Below, piece after piece: positions 31,810-43,092 of a stretch of DNA of 64,000 nt. Numbering within the stretch: position 1 is the first letter of the stretch; the number at the start of each line of letters is the position of its first letter. Source of the stretch: Emiliania huxleyi CCMP1516. Lineage: Eukaryota; Haptophyta; Isochrysidales; Noelaerhabdaceae. The notes below the pieces were generated by a model, which was given only the letters and a program-made list of their open reading frames with translations, did no database searches and had not been told where the DNA came from. The translations under genes were made by a program, and so were the position numbers. The stretch is from the NCBI RefSeq assembly GCF_000372725.1, contig NW_005200881.1, forward strand, positions 941,447 through 1,005,446, read 5' to 3'.

Positions 31810-34800
31810 TCAGCTCCTTCGTCGCTCGGCGCGAGGCAGCGTGGAGGGGCCGGCTCGATGCCGCGAGTCCTCGCGCGCCGCCTGCAGCGCCGCGTCCAGC
31901 GTCCTCGGCACCTCGGCGCTGTCTCTCGACGGGCGGGCGGAGGCGGCGTCGCCGAGGATCGACGCGCCGCTGCTGCTGCCGCCGCCCTGCGGCGGGGTGG
32001 CTCCGCCCCCCCCGGCGGCCGGCTCGTCGGGCTGGCCGAAGAGGACCTCGCGGAGGGTGTCGTCCTGGCGAGAGGGAGGGCAGGGGGCGGGTGGAAGAGC
32101 AGTTGCGAGGATGGCGAGTTGTGTGGGTGGGCAGGAGGGTGCAAGTGCGCTTGCTGCAGGTTGCGGCGCGGTGTGAGTGGTGGTGACGAAAGTGGCGGCG
32201 GTGGCGGTGATGGCCCCCCTTGGAGAGGGGAGAAGGGGGCGGGGAGAGAGACCTGCTCCTCAAAGGCCCACGCGGCGCCGTGCCCGAGCGGGAGGGCGCT
32301 GGGCAGTCCGAGGTCGAACTGGGACGCGCTCTGCCGGCAGCCCGAGAAGAGACACTGGCAGAGGCACTGCCGCAGCACGAGCTCGCGAGAGAGGGCCTCG
32401 TTGCTGCGGAGCTCGGCGGGGGCGACGCCGACGAGGTGGTGCACCGCGGAGCGGACCCGGACGGGGCAGGCGGGGAAGAGGCGCTCGAGCGCCACCGGGT
32501 GCGCGGCGAGCAGCGCCAGCGGCGCGTGCAGCGTCAGCCAGCGGGCCTGGTCCCACGAGTACTCAAACTCGCCCGCCCCCTCCTCGTGCCGCGACGAGCC
32601 GCCCGCCTCGAGCGGCGTCGTCGTCGCGCGCGCGAGCCCCATCGAGCGGCGTTTGACCGACCGGTGCGACTTTGGCGCGACGCGCGGCGCCGGGTCCGGC
32701 TCGGGGTCGCAATGAGTGCGCCGAAACCACCGCTCATCGTACCGGCCGGGAAGCCCGCCGCGCCGCGCGTCGTCGGCAGGCAGCTGCACGATCGCCCAGA
32801 GCTCGTCCATCGCCAAGCGCTGCTCGTCTCGCAGAGCGACGCCCACCGCGCCGCCGAAGTCGGCCTGGGGACGGGGGGCCGCGCGCGGACCCGTCACGGA
32901 CGTGTCGCGTCGCGGACGTGTCACGGACGTGTCGCGGTGCCGTGTCGCGGACGTGTCGCGGTGCCGTGTCGCGGACGTGTCGCGGACGTGTCGCGGACGT
33001 GTCACGGACGCGTCGCGGACGTGTCGCGGACGTGTCATGGACGTGTCGCGGGTCTGTCTGCGAGTCTCTGCGAGTCTCGTCGAATTGCGCGCGCCAGAGC
33101 GTCGAGCAGCTCGCGCGGCACGCGGCAGCTCAGCCCGAGGCGCGACGAGAGCGCGACCAGAGGGACTGAGAAGGACTGCGCCAACTCATACACGCGCCTC
33201 GCGCTCGCCGCCTCCGCCGCGTCTATGTCGTCGTGCACGCCCGCCGTGCCGGGCGCCCACTCCACCCTCCTGTAGTGCGGGTGGTGCTCGGCGGTGGCGG
33301 CCGCGTCGCTGGGCGGCAGCTGCGCCGGCGGCCGGCCGGCGGCGGAGTAGCTGGGCGGGATCACGTGCGATGTGATGGCGTCGGGACGCAACAAGGACGG
33401 CGCCGAGGCGGACCGCAGTATCGACCGCTGCGGCGGCGGGCTGGCGAGTCGCTCGTGATGCGGCGAGCTCGGCGACGAGCCTATAGGGAGGCTGCCGGGA
33501 AGGGTCAGGGAAGGCCCCTCCCGCGGGCTGCGGCCAGTCAGGTACGTGCCGGTGATGGCGGACACGTCGGGCGCAAAAGTGGCCAGCTGCGCCGCTGCGG
33601 AAGGGGAGGAGGAGCGACGGCGTGCCTGCGCGGTGTGGCTCCCATGCACGCTCTGACTCTCCGCCGCCGCCAGCTCGGCGTTCGCGCGCGCCGCCGCCTG
33701 CGACGCCGCCGCCTCCGCGAGGAGGACGAGGCGCGCCTGCGGGAAGGGTCCGAGATGGGTCGGGCGAGGGTCCAGGAAACGCGCCTCTGTGCGCCGAGGA
33801 CGTGGCGCGCCGACACGACGCCGGCGCCGGCGCCGCGGCCCGTGGTGTCGGCCATGTGCACGATGCGCGAGGTCCGCTCGCGGAAGAGAGTGGTGTGCCG
33901 CTCGGCGAACTGGGCCACCGACGCGAGCGACGCGACGGAGACGAGAGTGATGCCCGCCGGAGGGGCGGTGTGGTACAGCCGGAGCAGCACCTTCCCCACC
34001 GGCTCGAGCGACTCCTCCTCGGCCGCCTCGGGCGCCGCCGCGCTGCCGCCGTCGCCCGCCCCACGCGCCGGTAGAGCCGCGTCGAGCGACGCCGACGTCG
34101 CCACGCCGCGCGCTGTCGCGGCTAGCATCCGCCACCGCTCCGACCGCAGCGGCGTCGAGGAGGAGCGAGAGCGCGAGAAACCGCGCGGCGAACGGCCCGC
34201 GGCGGCGTCGACCGGCCGGACGGGCACATGCGACAGTCCGAGCGCAGAGAGGATCTGGCGCAGTCGCGAGGCGAAGCCGTGGACCGCTGCCGCCTCCGTC
34301 GCGGTGGTTACCTTGTTGACGAGAGGAGCGCCGAGGTGTCGCCGAGTGTCGAGGTGTGTCCGAGGTGTGTCCGAGGTGTGCCCGAGGTGTTGTCTGTCAC
34401 TATCACCGTTACTAGTGGTAGTGGTAGTCACTACCGCTACCGCTGCTGCTGTTGCCATCACTATGACACATCACTATGACACGTCACTATGACGCACCTC
34501 GACGAGGATGCCGTTGCACGCCATCACGCCGAGGCCCCACAGAGAGCGCAGCATGGCGCAGCAGAGCTTGAGGTCGATCAGCGCGTGGTCCGAGCGCGGC
34601 CGCGTCAGCAGGATCACGTGCGTCACTCGCGAGAGGGAGAGGCGGAGCGATCGCATCTGGCAGGCGATCCCGTCTGCGAAGCCGCCTCGCATCTCCTGCA
34701 CGAGGGCGGGCGGCTCGACGACGCCGTTCTCCTACAGGACGGCGCAGAGAAGCTTCCAGGGAGGGTCCGGGGGCCGGGCAGCGTCGCCGACGCCGCTCTC

Positions 34801-36812
34801 CTCGTCCGAGGTCCCGATGACGAGGTGGCACGTGCCGTGCTCCCCCCGCACCGACACCGGGCGGAAGAAGCGCCGGCGGAACGCAGGGATCGACGCGAGC
34901 AGCGCGACCGTGTCGTACTGGAAGAAGCCGTCGACCTAATTTATATAAAATTCTTATTGAACTATAAATAATTATAAATGTGTCGTACTGGAAGAAGCCG
35001 TCGACCAAGTCCCAGATCGCGTCGTCCGCCTTGCGCGCCGCGCCGCGCCGCGCCCCCTTTGCGTCGCAAAACTGCGCGAGGAACCACTCCCGCGTGCAGC
35101 GCGCCGGCAGCCCCTGCCTGCCCTCGTCGTCGGTGGCGTTCGCGCGTGCCCAGAGTAGCTCGAGCTTGGTGCGCTGCTCGTTGCGCAGCCGCCAGCCGAT
35201 GCAGGAGCCCGCGCTCGCGATCTCGTCGTAGATTGAGCGGTCCACCTGCGGCGGGCAGCCGCTCGGAGCCGACTCCTCGTCGCGACCTCGGCACGGGCAG
35301 GGAGCGGGGCGGGCAGGGAGCGGGGGTGTCGCCTTGGCCGCGTAGGCGGCGTAGCGAGTGAGCACGACCAGCCGCACGCCGAGCTCCTGGCAACGCCGGT
35401 AGAGGAACCTGGCCGCCGCCATGTCGAACGCATTGTTGGCCGCCGAGTCGGGCTCCATCATGTGCAGCGCCCCCTCGGCCTCGTCCACCGCCGCCGCCCG
35501 CCTTCCTCCTCCTCGGCAGTACCAGGCCGACCCCTCGCAGTTGCTGCTCACCGTGGCGAAGAAGGCGCTGCCCTGACCTCCGTCGGGCGGCGGTGGCGCG
35601 CCGAGGCGAGGGCCGTCCAGCCACTCGCCTGGCTTGCAGCCGCCCATGATGACGACCTGAGATATGGGGAGATGTGGGGAGATGTGGGGAGATGTGGGGA
35701 GACGTGGGGAGACGTGGCTTGCAGCCGCCGATGCTGTCGCCCTGAGCAGTTGCGTGTGGTGGCGGCCCCGGAAGGTTTGGGGGGGGACGTCTCCGGCGGG
35801 GGGGAGGGTCTGGGGATGGCAGTGGTGTGTGGGTGGTGTGTGGGTGGGTGGTGTGGGTGGTTTGGGTGTGTGGGCGGTGGTGGGGGTGGAGGTGCCTGGC
35901 TCCAGCGCAAGCGCCGCCTCGGAGTAGATTGGCGGCAAATACGACGAGTAGAACGAGTCCGTCTCGTGGCTCGAGCAGCCGCCTACCCCACAGACACCAC
36001 TCCCACCGTCAACCACGCGCCGACGGGACGCGGGGGTGCTGCAACCCGCTGCTGCTTCGGGGCTGGCGGCGCGACCTCACCGTCCGATCCGACTCCGACG
36101 GGGACATCGTGCATGCCGAGCATGTCGAGCGTGCCGCGGATGAGGCGCGCGCGCTCGTACGCGGGCGCGAGGGTGGCGACGATCCCTCGCAGGTCCACCT
36201 GTTCGCGCGCGCAAGGGGTGAGGCGACGCGCCACACGTGGGAGAGGGGTGGGGCCTGCCGCTGTTTGGCCAGTCCGCGCGAGATCAAGTGGCGCATCATC
36301 ACGATCGCCATCTCGTCGTCCAAGTCCTGAAGGGAGGGAGCCTGGCGGTGTGTGGCCAGGGGAAGAGAGGAGGGAGCGAGCAGAGAGGGGGGTGGCTCGA
36401 CGCCACGGCAGAGAGGTGGTGGCCGACAGCGGCGCCGATGCTGCTGCCGCCGCCAAGTGGCTGCATCCAACGGGCACTCGCGAGGGCAGGGCCGCGCTGG
36501 CGGGCAACGCTCCTGGCCAGCGTCGGACACCACGACGAGCGGAACACTGCCAGAGCTTGCAGAGGAGCGCCTGGCGCTCCTCGTGCGTGAGCCGCGCCGC
36601 AGGCCGTCGCTGTGCAGTTGCGGGAGAGCAGCGAATTCCACCGCTGGCGTCACAGGCCGATGCTGTGTCTCTGCGGCCGCCACCCTCGTCGCAGGCTCTG
36701 CTCGACCTGAAACTGCGCGCACTGGCGGCTGGCTGCTGCAGCGCCGCCGCCGCAACCGCATGATTAGCACTGCGACTGCGGCGGCTGCGATACCTATGAG
36801 GCCTGCCCGCAT
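31810..36812 (-). CDS. Membrane-anchored protein with two nucleoside-hydrolase-like domains
   Basis: Start ATG 36812 opens an N-terminal membrane anchor (AGLIGIAAAAVAVLIMRL). The first half has VPLVVVSDAG and DLDDEMAIVMMRHL (36299-36327), together resembling the Asp cluster of nucleoside hydrolases. It goes on with VDLRGIVATLAPAYERARL, DVPVGVGSDG, VVIMGGC (about 35650) and a C-terminal helical segment (35000-35450). The second half repeats the plan: VILLTRPRSDHALIDLKL, FASRLRQILSALGLSHVPV, GITLVSVASLASVAQFAE, then RRVYELAQSFSVPLVAL and WFRRTHC matching YRRCQELGVRLVVL and WFLAQFC of the first half. Its Asp cluster is degenerate, so it may be inactive. Stop TGA is at 31812-31810. The family cleaves ribosides to base and ribose; substrate unknown. 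Exon borders are mostly approximate, and two adjacent genes remain possible. Confidence 0.6.
32885..33055 (-). repeat. Intronic GACACGTCCGC tandem repeat
   Basis: About twelve imperfect units (CGGACGTGTCG on the plus strand) fill the intron between LLDALAR and FGGAVGVALRDEQ. Read in the sense direction the unit is CGACACGTCCG, as in several myosin introns. Confidence 0.8.
34911..35006 (-). repeat. AT-rich intron-like insertion between 26-27 bp direct repeats
   Basis: The stretch 34911-34937 is repeated exactly at 34980-35006, around 42 bases of almost pure A/T. On the gene strand, splicing from GACTTG/GTCGAC to AAATTAG/GTCGAC removes 70 bases and restores DAIWDLVDGFFQYDTVALL without change. 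Left unspliced, the insertion shifts the frame. Confidence 0.8.
35655..35715 (-). repeat. Intronic GGGGAGATGT tandem repeat
   Basis: Six units of GGGGAGATGT/GGGGAGACGT (plus strand) begin right after the exon with VVIMGGCKPGEW, probably near its splice acceptor. Confidence 0.7.
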
Positions 36813-37436
36813 CGGGCACAACACGTGCGCTCACGGTGCCGATTGCTGTTGGGGAGGTGGTTCGTCGTTCACTTTGCCCGATTGGCGTCGCCCAGGCTGC
36901 GCGACTGCCGAAGGGCAAGGCCTGCCGAAGGACTGCCAAAGCCTGGGTCGCAAAAGAATTCCGCCGGCACAAAGCTCCCTCGCAGCTCGCACAACACTGA
37001 GCTCGGGATGTGGCAGCCGAGTACTTGTTTTTCTTGCATTTTTGCTCCCTGGCTAAGGGAGCAAGCAAGCCCACTCAACCCCAAGTACTCACCGTTTTAC
37101 AGTGGTGTTTTTGTCGCATCGGCTGCAGCCTCTGCTGGGGCGGAACGCGCGGGGTTTTCGGCGCGATGCCCTCGGGAGTACACGCTACAGCACCGCCGCA
37201 AGCTCAGCCCGCGTCGAATTTACTTTGGAAGCACAAAAGAATTTTACGCTCACACTCATCAGCCGCGAACCCACCCGCCGGCGGGACCATAGATGGGCCC
37301 AGGTAGGAGGCTCCACGCCACCTGAATCGCGTCGTGCCACCTGAAAGCCACAAAATGCCGGATTTTGCACGAGACACACGCGGAAAGCGCCACGTGCCTC
37401 CACGAGTCCTTTGCAGCTTTTTGCACAAAATGCAGG
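36813..37436. other. Intergenic region upstream of the nucleoside-hydrolase-like gene
   Basis: No supported gene. ORFs on both strands lack recognisable features. The promoter of the 36812 start should be here. Confidence 0.5.
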
Positions 37437-37829
37437 TAGGTGGCTTTAGCCACTTGCTCCATGAGCAAAACAGTGCAAAAAGCACCTGGAGCAGATGGCT
37501 TACGCCGCCTGTGGACATGGGCAAAACAGTGCAAAAAGCACCTGGAGCAGATGGCTTACGCCGCCTGTGGCCATGGGCAAACAGTGCAAAAAGCACCTGG
37601 AGTAGATTCCAAACGCCGCCTGTGGCCATGTGACCGCTCGGGTGGCGCCAGGTGGCTTCGCCCCCCTCCAAGCCACCTGCCCCCCTCGCCACACCTGCCT
37701 GGAGGGCTGGAGCACGTGCGCCACCTGGGCCCGGGCAGGTGGCTCCAGGTGGCTTCGGCCCCTCTAAGCCACCTGCATGCCCCCCCTCGCCACACCTGGA
37801 GGGCTGGAGCACGTGCGCCACCTGGGCGT
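37437..37829. repeat. Fold-back structure, left arm
   Basis: Holds three tandem units of about 55-58 bases (ACAGTGCAAAAAGCACCTGG ... GCCGCCTGTGG), then two units of a GTGGCTT...CACGTGCGCCACCTGGG repeat. The whole is inverted at 38321-38848. Confidence 0.8.
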
Positions 37830-38320
37830 CACTTCGGGAATTTCATCATGCGTGTTCTTTTGAATAGGAATGTACTATACACCGCCTCGGCACCACGATC
37901 CGCCCCCGCCGCGCCTCCACAATCCACTCTCGCAACTCTACCGCGCAGCCAGCACACGACGTCGGCGAGGCCGACAAAGCTCTGCATGGCCTGGTTTATC
38001 GGGGATCGAGTGATGGCGTATTATCGGGCAGTCTTCTCATTGGCGAGTCAGACTGCTCAGCGTCGGCAGCAACGGCGCGTGAGCAGCGCAGCCACCGGCT
38101 CCTGCGGCGTTTGCAGCCACACCAAACGCCCGCGCGGGCCGGGTTGAAGCCCCAGGCTTATGTCGACGCCGGACATTGATTGTAGCCGCCGATGACCGCC
38201 GCAGGCCCTCTTTCACACACCCCACAGTCCCAGTTTGCAGCGCGGGGAGGAGCGGGGAGGCTCGCGTTTGGCAGGCCACGCAGCCCTTCCGTGGCTCGGA
38301 TTTTCCGTTTCCGAATTCAA

Positions 38321-38848
38321 ACTTGCGCCAGGTGGCGCACGTGCTCCGGCCCTCCAGGTGTGGCGAGGGGGGGCATGCAGGTGGCTTGGAGGGGCCGAAG
38401 CCACCTGGCGCCACCTGCCCACCCATCAGGCCCAGGTGGCGCACGTGCTCCAGCCCTCCACGTGTGGCGAGGGGGGCGGGGCAGGTGGCTTGGAGGGGCC
38501 GAAGCCACCTGGAGCCACCTGCCCAGGCCCAGGTGGCGCACGTGCTCCAGCCCTCCTCGTGTGGCGAGGGAGGGGGGGCAGGTGGCTTGGAGGGGGCTGA
38601 AGCCACCTGTTGCCACCTGCCCAGGCCCAGGTGGCGCACGTGCTCCAGCCCTCCACGTGTGGCGAGGGGGGCGGGGCAGGTGGCTTGGAGGGGGCCGAAG
38701 CCCTTGGCGCCACCCGAGCGCATCACATGGCCACAGGCGGCGTTTGGAATCTACTCCAGGTGCTTTTTGCACTGTTTTGCCCATGGCCACAGGCGGCGTA
38801 AGCCGTCTGCTCCAGGTGCTTTTTGCACTGTTTTGCCCAGGTGTGGAC
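38321..38848. repeat. Fold-back structure, right arm
   Basis: Four units of about 100 bases (CCAGGTGGCGCACGTGCTCC ... GGTGGCTTGGAGGGG) followed by two units of CCAGGTGCTTTTTGCACTG...GGCCACAGGCGGCGT, inverted relative to 37437-37829. The loop between the arms (37830-38320) has no recognisable gene. Confidence 0.8.
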
Positions 38849-39805
38849 CCTCAGGGGCGGCTCCTCGACCCAGCGGTCGCTCCAGCGGCGGGGGCGGAGG
38901 CGGTGGTGGTGGGGGCGGGCCTGGTGGCGGTGCCGGCCGCCGCAACTCCTGGGGTGGGGCCCCGGGGGATGCCCCCTGCCCCTGCGGCCGTTCCAGCCGT
39001 GGTTCCACGCGTCGGCCGTCCACCCCGCTCGTGGGGGGGGGCCTAGCTCTCGTCTCCCCTCGGGAGGGGGGGGGGCAGGGCCCGGATTCGCCGACGGCCC
39101 CGCTTCTCCCCCCTCCCGCCCCGCATCAGGCCGCAGACTGCGCAGTAGTCGCGTCGCCTCCCCCCTCGCTCGGTCCCTCTCAATTCGGTCCCACACTGAC
39201 CGGATATCAAAGGCCGAGTTGTGTTCGGACAGCGGGCCCGCCGATGCCACACGCCTCTTCACACAGCAGGCGTACGCCTTCAGCGCCTGCCCCCCCGACA
39301 ACGTCGGTCCCGGTGCAATGTCGTTGACGAGGTAGTCCTCCCCCTCCCACCGGAAAACCTGCCCAAGAAGGTCCGTCGAGCCAACCAGTCGTCTTGCCAG
39401 GCTCCGCACTTCCCGCGGCTGCACCGGCCTGAGAACGCCAGTGCTGGCCGCGAGCGACAGACCTATCGCCCTAAGCTCCGCCAGGACCGCCTTCTCGCCC
39501 GCCGCCGCGGCCGCCCGATCCTTCTCAGCCTCCCGAATTGCCTCCTCCCGTCTCCTTGCTCTGTCTGCCGCCGGCACGAACCTCATCGGGCTGCCCCGTT
39601 CCCTTCCTGGCAAGATCCGCGTCGGGGCCGGCCGATCCACCGGTGCCGCCCCGGCTCGGGGTGCGCTCGCCCGTTGCGACGGCTGCCCCCCCCTCGCCGC
39701 CCCCCACCATCCTTGTCTCCTCTTCTCACGGACCACGGGGGCTGCACAACAAAAGCACACAAACACCCCCTGCCCCTGCATGGCGTGGCACAGGCGCGTC
39801 CTCAT
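38723..39805 (-). CDS. Hypothetical protein ending inside the fold-back arm
   Basis: An open frame of about 360 codons. Its central part (AVLAELRAIGLSLAASTGV; QVFRWEGEDYLVNDIAPGP; ALKAYACCVKRR) looks like real protein. The ends are low-complexity (Pro/Arg/Gly-rich), and the last 40 codons are fold-back repeat sequence. The first ATG in frame is 39805. I do not recognise a family. It could belong to a mobile element carrying the fold-back repeats; the repeat-derived C-terminus suggests the original 3' end was replaced. Confidence 0.35.
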   Translation of the reverse strand: MRTRLCHAMQGQGVFVCFCCAAPVVREKRRQGWWGAARGGQPSQRASAPRAGAAPVDRPAPTRILPGRERGSPMRFVPAADRARRREEAIREAEKDRAAAAAGEKAVLAELRAIGLSLAASTGVLRPVQPREVRSLARRLVGSTDLLGQVFRWEGEDYLVNDIAPGPTLSGGQALKAYACCVKRRVASAGPLSEHNSAFDIRSVWDRIERDRARGEATRLLRSLRPDAGREGGEAGPSANPGPAPPPPEGRRELGPPPRAGWTADAWNHGWNGRRGRGHPPGPHPRSCGGRHRHQARPHHHRLRPRRWSDRWVEEPPLRVHTWAKQCKKHLEQTAYAACGHGQNSAKSTWSRFQTPPVAM

Positions 39806-39911
39806 CCCCTCCTCCGCTTCCCCTTCCACCCGTTCAGAAATCGGGAGTTTTGTTGTAAAACTCTAAAACATTTCGGCGCCATCCGACCCTGCCTGCGCAA
39901 CTCCGCGGTGT

Positions 39912-40424
39912 ATGTTGGCAGCTTTCGCCGTCGCCCTGGCGGCGCCCCTGGCCGCGCCCGCACCCGCCAACGTGCGCGAAGCAGCGCATAACACGACTCC
40001 GCAAGCGCGCGCGCCCACCTTCGCCCCGGCTCTGGTGCCGTGTGACGCCGGCTTCGTCCCGACGTGCGAGCAAGCGAAAGGTTTTGGCCTCTGCGACACC
40101 ACCAACGCAGCGTGCGACGAGGCCTGTGTCGAAGAAGTCAAGATGACCTGCCCTGTGACGTGCAGCCTCCCGGCGGAGGCGACGTCCGGGCACCTGGCCC
40201 CGGACGCCGCTCCCTCCGACTACGGCGAACGCTTGCCGCCGGCCGCCACGGAGGCCATCTGCAGCAGCTGTGCAGATCATCCAGACCTGCCCTGCTGCCA
40301 CAACCATCCGCACGAGGGCAACGATCGCCGCCTGAATGGCCCTGCGACTGTATCCGACGCAGCCATGGACGAATGGATCCGTTTCCAGCAAGATTCGAAA
40401 ATTGAACAGTACTGTGTAGGGTAG
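39912..40424 (+). CDS. Secreted Cys-rich protein, ShKT-like
   Basis: A 170-codon ORF starting with a clear signal peptide (MLAAFAVALAAPLAAPAPA). It contains a Cys pattern C-x4-C-x6-C-x4-C-x6-C-x9-C and MTCPVTC, reminiscent of the ShKT fold common in secreted algal and animal proteins, then a second Cys group (ICSSCADHPDLPCCHNH). It ends QYCVG. Extracellular role unknown; no enzymatic domain is visible. Intronless as read. Confidence 0.5.
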   Translation: MLAAFAVALAAPLAAPAPANVREAAHNTTPQARAPTFAPALVPCDAGFVPTCEQAKGFGLCDTTNAACDEACVEEVKMTCPVTCSLPAEATSGHLAPDAAPSDYGERLPPAATEAICSSCADHPDLPCCHNHPHEGNDRRLNGPATVSDAAMDEWIRFQQDSKIEQYCVG

Positions 40425-40496
40425 AGAGCCGTGGCCGTGACGCTCCCTTGCTGCCACTCATGCAATCGTTGGGTCGGTTCAGTTCACGAAGGTCCT

Positions 40497-40778
40497 TCAA
40501 ACAATGCCATTCTTAGGCGGCTCCGGTGGTTTTCCTGTTACGAAAAACGGCGGGTTGCCCTCGGCGGGGCCCTTGACTTGCACGTCAACTTTGATGGTGG
40601 GGTTGAGAGCCAGGAAGGCCAGCCCCTCATGCAGCAGCACGCGCACGAACCATGGTCCAGTCTGGCCCGCGGAGTGGACGTCCGGATCGGTCTGGGCATG
40701 AAACTCAGCTGGTATCTTGGCCAGGCTCTCGAGGACTCCGGTGATCTGTGATCTGTAAGGGTCCGCCCGCAGGCGCAT
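40497..40778 (-). CDS. Hypothetical short ORF
   Basis: A 93-codon ORF with non-repetitive composition (ITGVLESLAKIPAEFHAQ; PWFVRVLLHEGLAFLALN) that looks more protein-like than its shadows. The upstream part may lie on another exon. Family unknown. Confidence 0.3.
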   Translation of the reverse strand: MRLRADPYRSQITGVLESLAKIPAEFHAQTDPDVHSAGQTGPWFVRVLLHEGLAFLALNPTIKVDVQVKGPAEGNPPFFVTGKPPEPPKNGIV

Positions 40779-42205
40779 TTTGTATACCGAGGCGGTGCCC
40801 GGTGCCGAGCGTAGGCAGAGCCCACAGGTCGGACCTTGAGACAGCGTTGTAGATCCCTGGGCGAGGGTGGTGGTGTCCCCGTCGGGAGGGGGGGCTGTCG
40901 CAGTGGTGGTCTACCGTCACCCCGCCAGCGGCCCGGCGGGTTCGGCTTAGGCAATGGTTGGGTAGTAGGGCTAGAGGGTCGCTCTACACTTAGCCTCTGC
41001 AGCGAGCGAGCGCTCAACTTAGCCCCCGCACCGAGCCGGGCTCAGACTTAGACGCTGTATGGTCGGGTGCCATGAACTTAGACGACATAAGGCCAACTCC
41101 GGGCAAAACCCGGGTATACCTGAAAAGAATCCAGGTTTACCCGAAAATACCTGGACGCGTCCCGACCAACGTTTGCCGCGCGCGCACGACGCCATATCGC
41201 CTTCTCCCAGGGCCAGTGCGCTACTCACGGCGCGCAACGCCTGCTCAAGTACGCGCACCGTACCATGTGCTGCCGCTATGCGTGCCGGCGGCTGCGGCGA
41301 AGCGGCGGGCGCGGCATGCCGATGGCAGTGCGGACGATGCGGTTGCGATGTGTTCTGCTTCAAGATCGTGGCGGTGCTTGGCATGCACTTCTGCGATCCC
41401 AATCGGCTCATCGCAACGAAGCAGCGCAACAAGCTGGCTGCTGCCAACAAGGCCCTATGCTTCCTCACGCGCGGATCGTTCAAAGAGGACCAGCAGGGGG
41501 TCCGGTTTCGAGGGGCTACTGCGACCCCGAGGTGCCCCCGGACGCGCGGCGGGCGGCTGAGGCGGCGGGAGCCCAGGCCAAATATGAGGCCTACAAGGAG
41601 GGTGACACAGCTGGCTCTTGCCTTTCCAGGGGGGTTGCTCCGCCCGGTGCCGGTCCGGCGTAGATTTCGCCGAATTTTGGGCGCGTCGTGCCCTCACCAC
41701 CAGAGCTTGTGGGGGGGGCGAGAGAGAGTGTGTGTCCCTCGAGACCTTCTAAAGGCATATTACTACTTGCCTGCCACCCCTGGCCCCGTCCCCGCGCCCA
41801 GAAGGGCGAGATTCCGGTCCCACTCCACCACCGCACGAAACGTGTTTCGGTCCGGGGTCCGGTTTCGACCGTCAGGGGCTACTGCGACCCCGAGGTGCCC
41901 CCGGGTCGCCCCCTAAGGCCTCCGTTAGTTGAGGAGCACTATTTGGGTGGGTCAGAGACCCTCATTTAGCCACCTCACAGGGTACCCTGAGGCTGTGGCC
42001 TCTGCACAAGATTTCGCACCATATGGTCACACGGATGTGGGGGGCGTAAGAAGAGTCTGCACTGTCCACGCGCAACTGGGGGAGAGCGGAGGGCGTGTTT
42101 GAGGGACACGTACTCGTAAAGTCTTGGGCGTGCGTGCGTGCCGGACTGATGCAACGAAGGCGTGTGAGCGTATCCGGCCTATCCCCCCTCCGACTCTTGG
42201 GCTCG
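40779..42205. other. Region without recognised gene; direct repeat
   Basis: Short ORFs only. GGGGTCCGGTTTCGA ... GGGGCTACTGCGACCCCGAG (about 41499-41551) recurs at 41848-41907 with a small insertion. Confidence 0.5.
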
Positions 42206-43092
42206 ATGCCTGGCGCATCCGACTCGACCGGGTGCGCCAGCGTCGAGCCCCGCAAGCCCTCGAGGCTGTTCGACAGCCACGGCCCCTATGCGGTCGCTCG
42301 TAATGTGGTCGTGCTGCTTGCCACGGGCGGAAACTTGTGGCTCTGCGTTTTTGCTCTGCGCAACAAACCGTGGTCCTGGTCGCGGATGCAGGAGCATCCG
42401 ACCTCTGCCGCCATATCGACGGGCCCCGCCGAGCAGCACAACGCGACGCTGCTTGGGGGGCTCTGCACTGACGCGCCGCCGCTGCCATGCAATGAGACTG
42501 GCTGCCCACGCGGCGATCTAGTGCCATGCTTCGAGCTTCGGTCGTCTTGCCTTTCTTTGTTCGAGGAGGCACGTCTCCGCCGATGGCCCTCGCTGCCCTC
42601 CCCTCGGTGGCGCTGATCAAGACTGGCCCCTCCCTGCCGCAGGTCTGGCTGCACCCACCCGAGGAGCACCGCAGCAGCTTCGTGTGGGAGCAGTGCCGCC
42701 GCACCTGTCGCGCGTGCACAGGCAGGCAGGCCTTTCAGCTGCTGCAGGCGCGCGCCGAGCAGCAGGGCCGCGGCGGCCGCTTCTCGGCGCCCGGCCCGGA
42801 CAACACGCTGACGCGGAAGAGCCGGAATGCGCGCGCGGCGCTGCTGCGCATGCGCTTCTTCCATGCACTGCACGCGCTGCACGCCGACAGGATGAGACCG
42901 AGCGACGTCCCGCGCGGGGTTAAGCACGACTCTGGCTGGCTCGTGCAGACACAGCTGGGAGACGGTGCGCTCGAGATTATTGCGCGTTCGCCGAAGCTGC
43001 TGCGAGCGCCAGAGAGGAGAGGAGATGTGGACGCGAGCTACAGCCGGGTGCTCGAGTACGAAGCCCTGTGGGAGGGAGAGGGGCTGAGCTGA
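42206..43092 (+). CDS. Type II membrane protein with Cys-rich segment
   Basis: From ATG 42206 (MPGASDSTGCASVEP) a helix ARNVVVLLATGGNLWLCVFA (about residues 31-50) could be a signal anchor. A Cys segment follows (LCTDAPPLPCNETGCPRGDL), then a likely intron (donor about 42520 GATCTA/GTGCCA, acceptor CCGCAG/GTCTGG at 42643). The second exon carries FVWEQCRRTCRACTG and ends with TGA 43092. The Cys spacing over the join (CRRTCRAC) resembles the end of an ShKT motif. Function unknown. Confidence 0.45.

Noticed and set aside
37437..38848. Regular repeats that could suggest a CRISPR array
   Set aside because: Units are about 55 and 100 bases with no unique spacers, arranged as inverted arms, in a eukaryotic genome.
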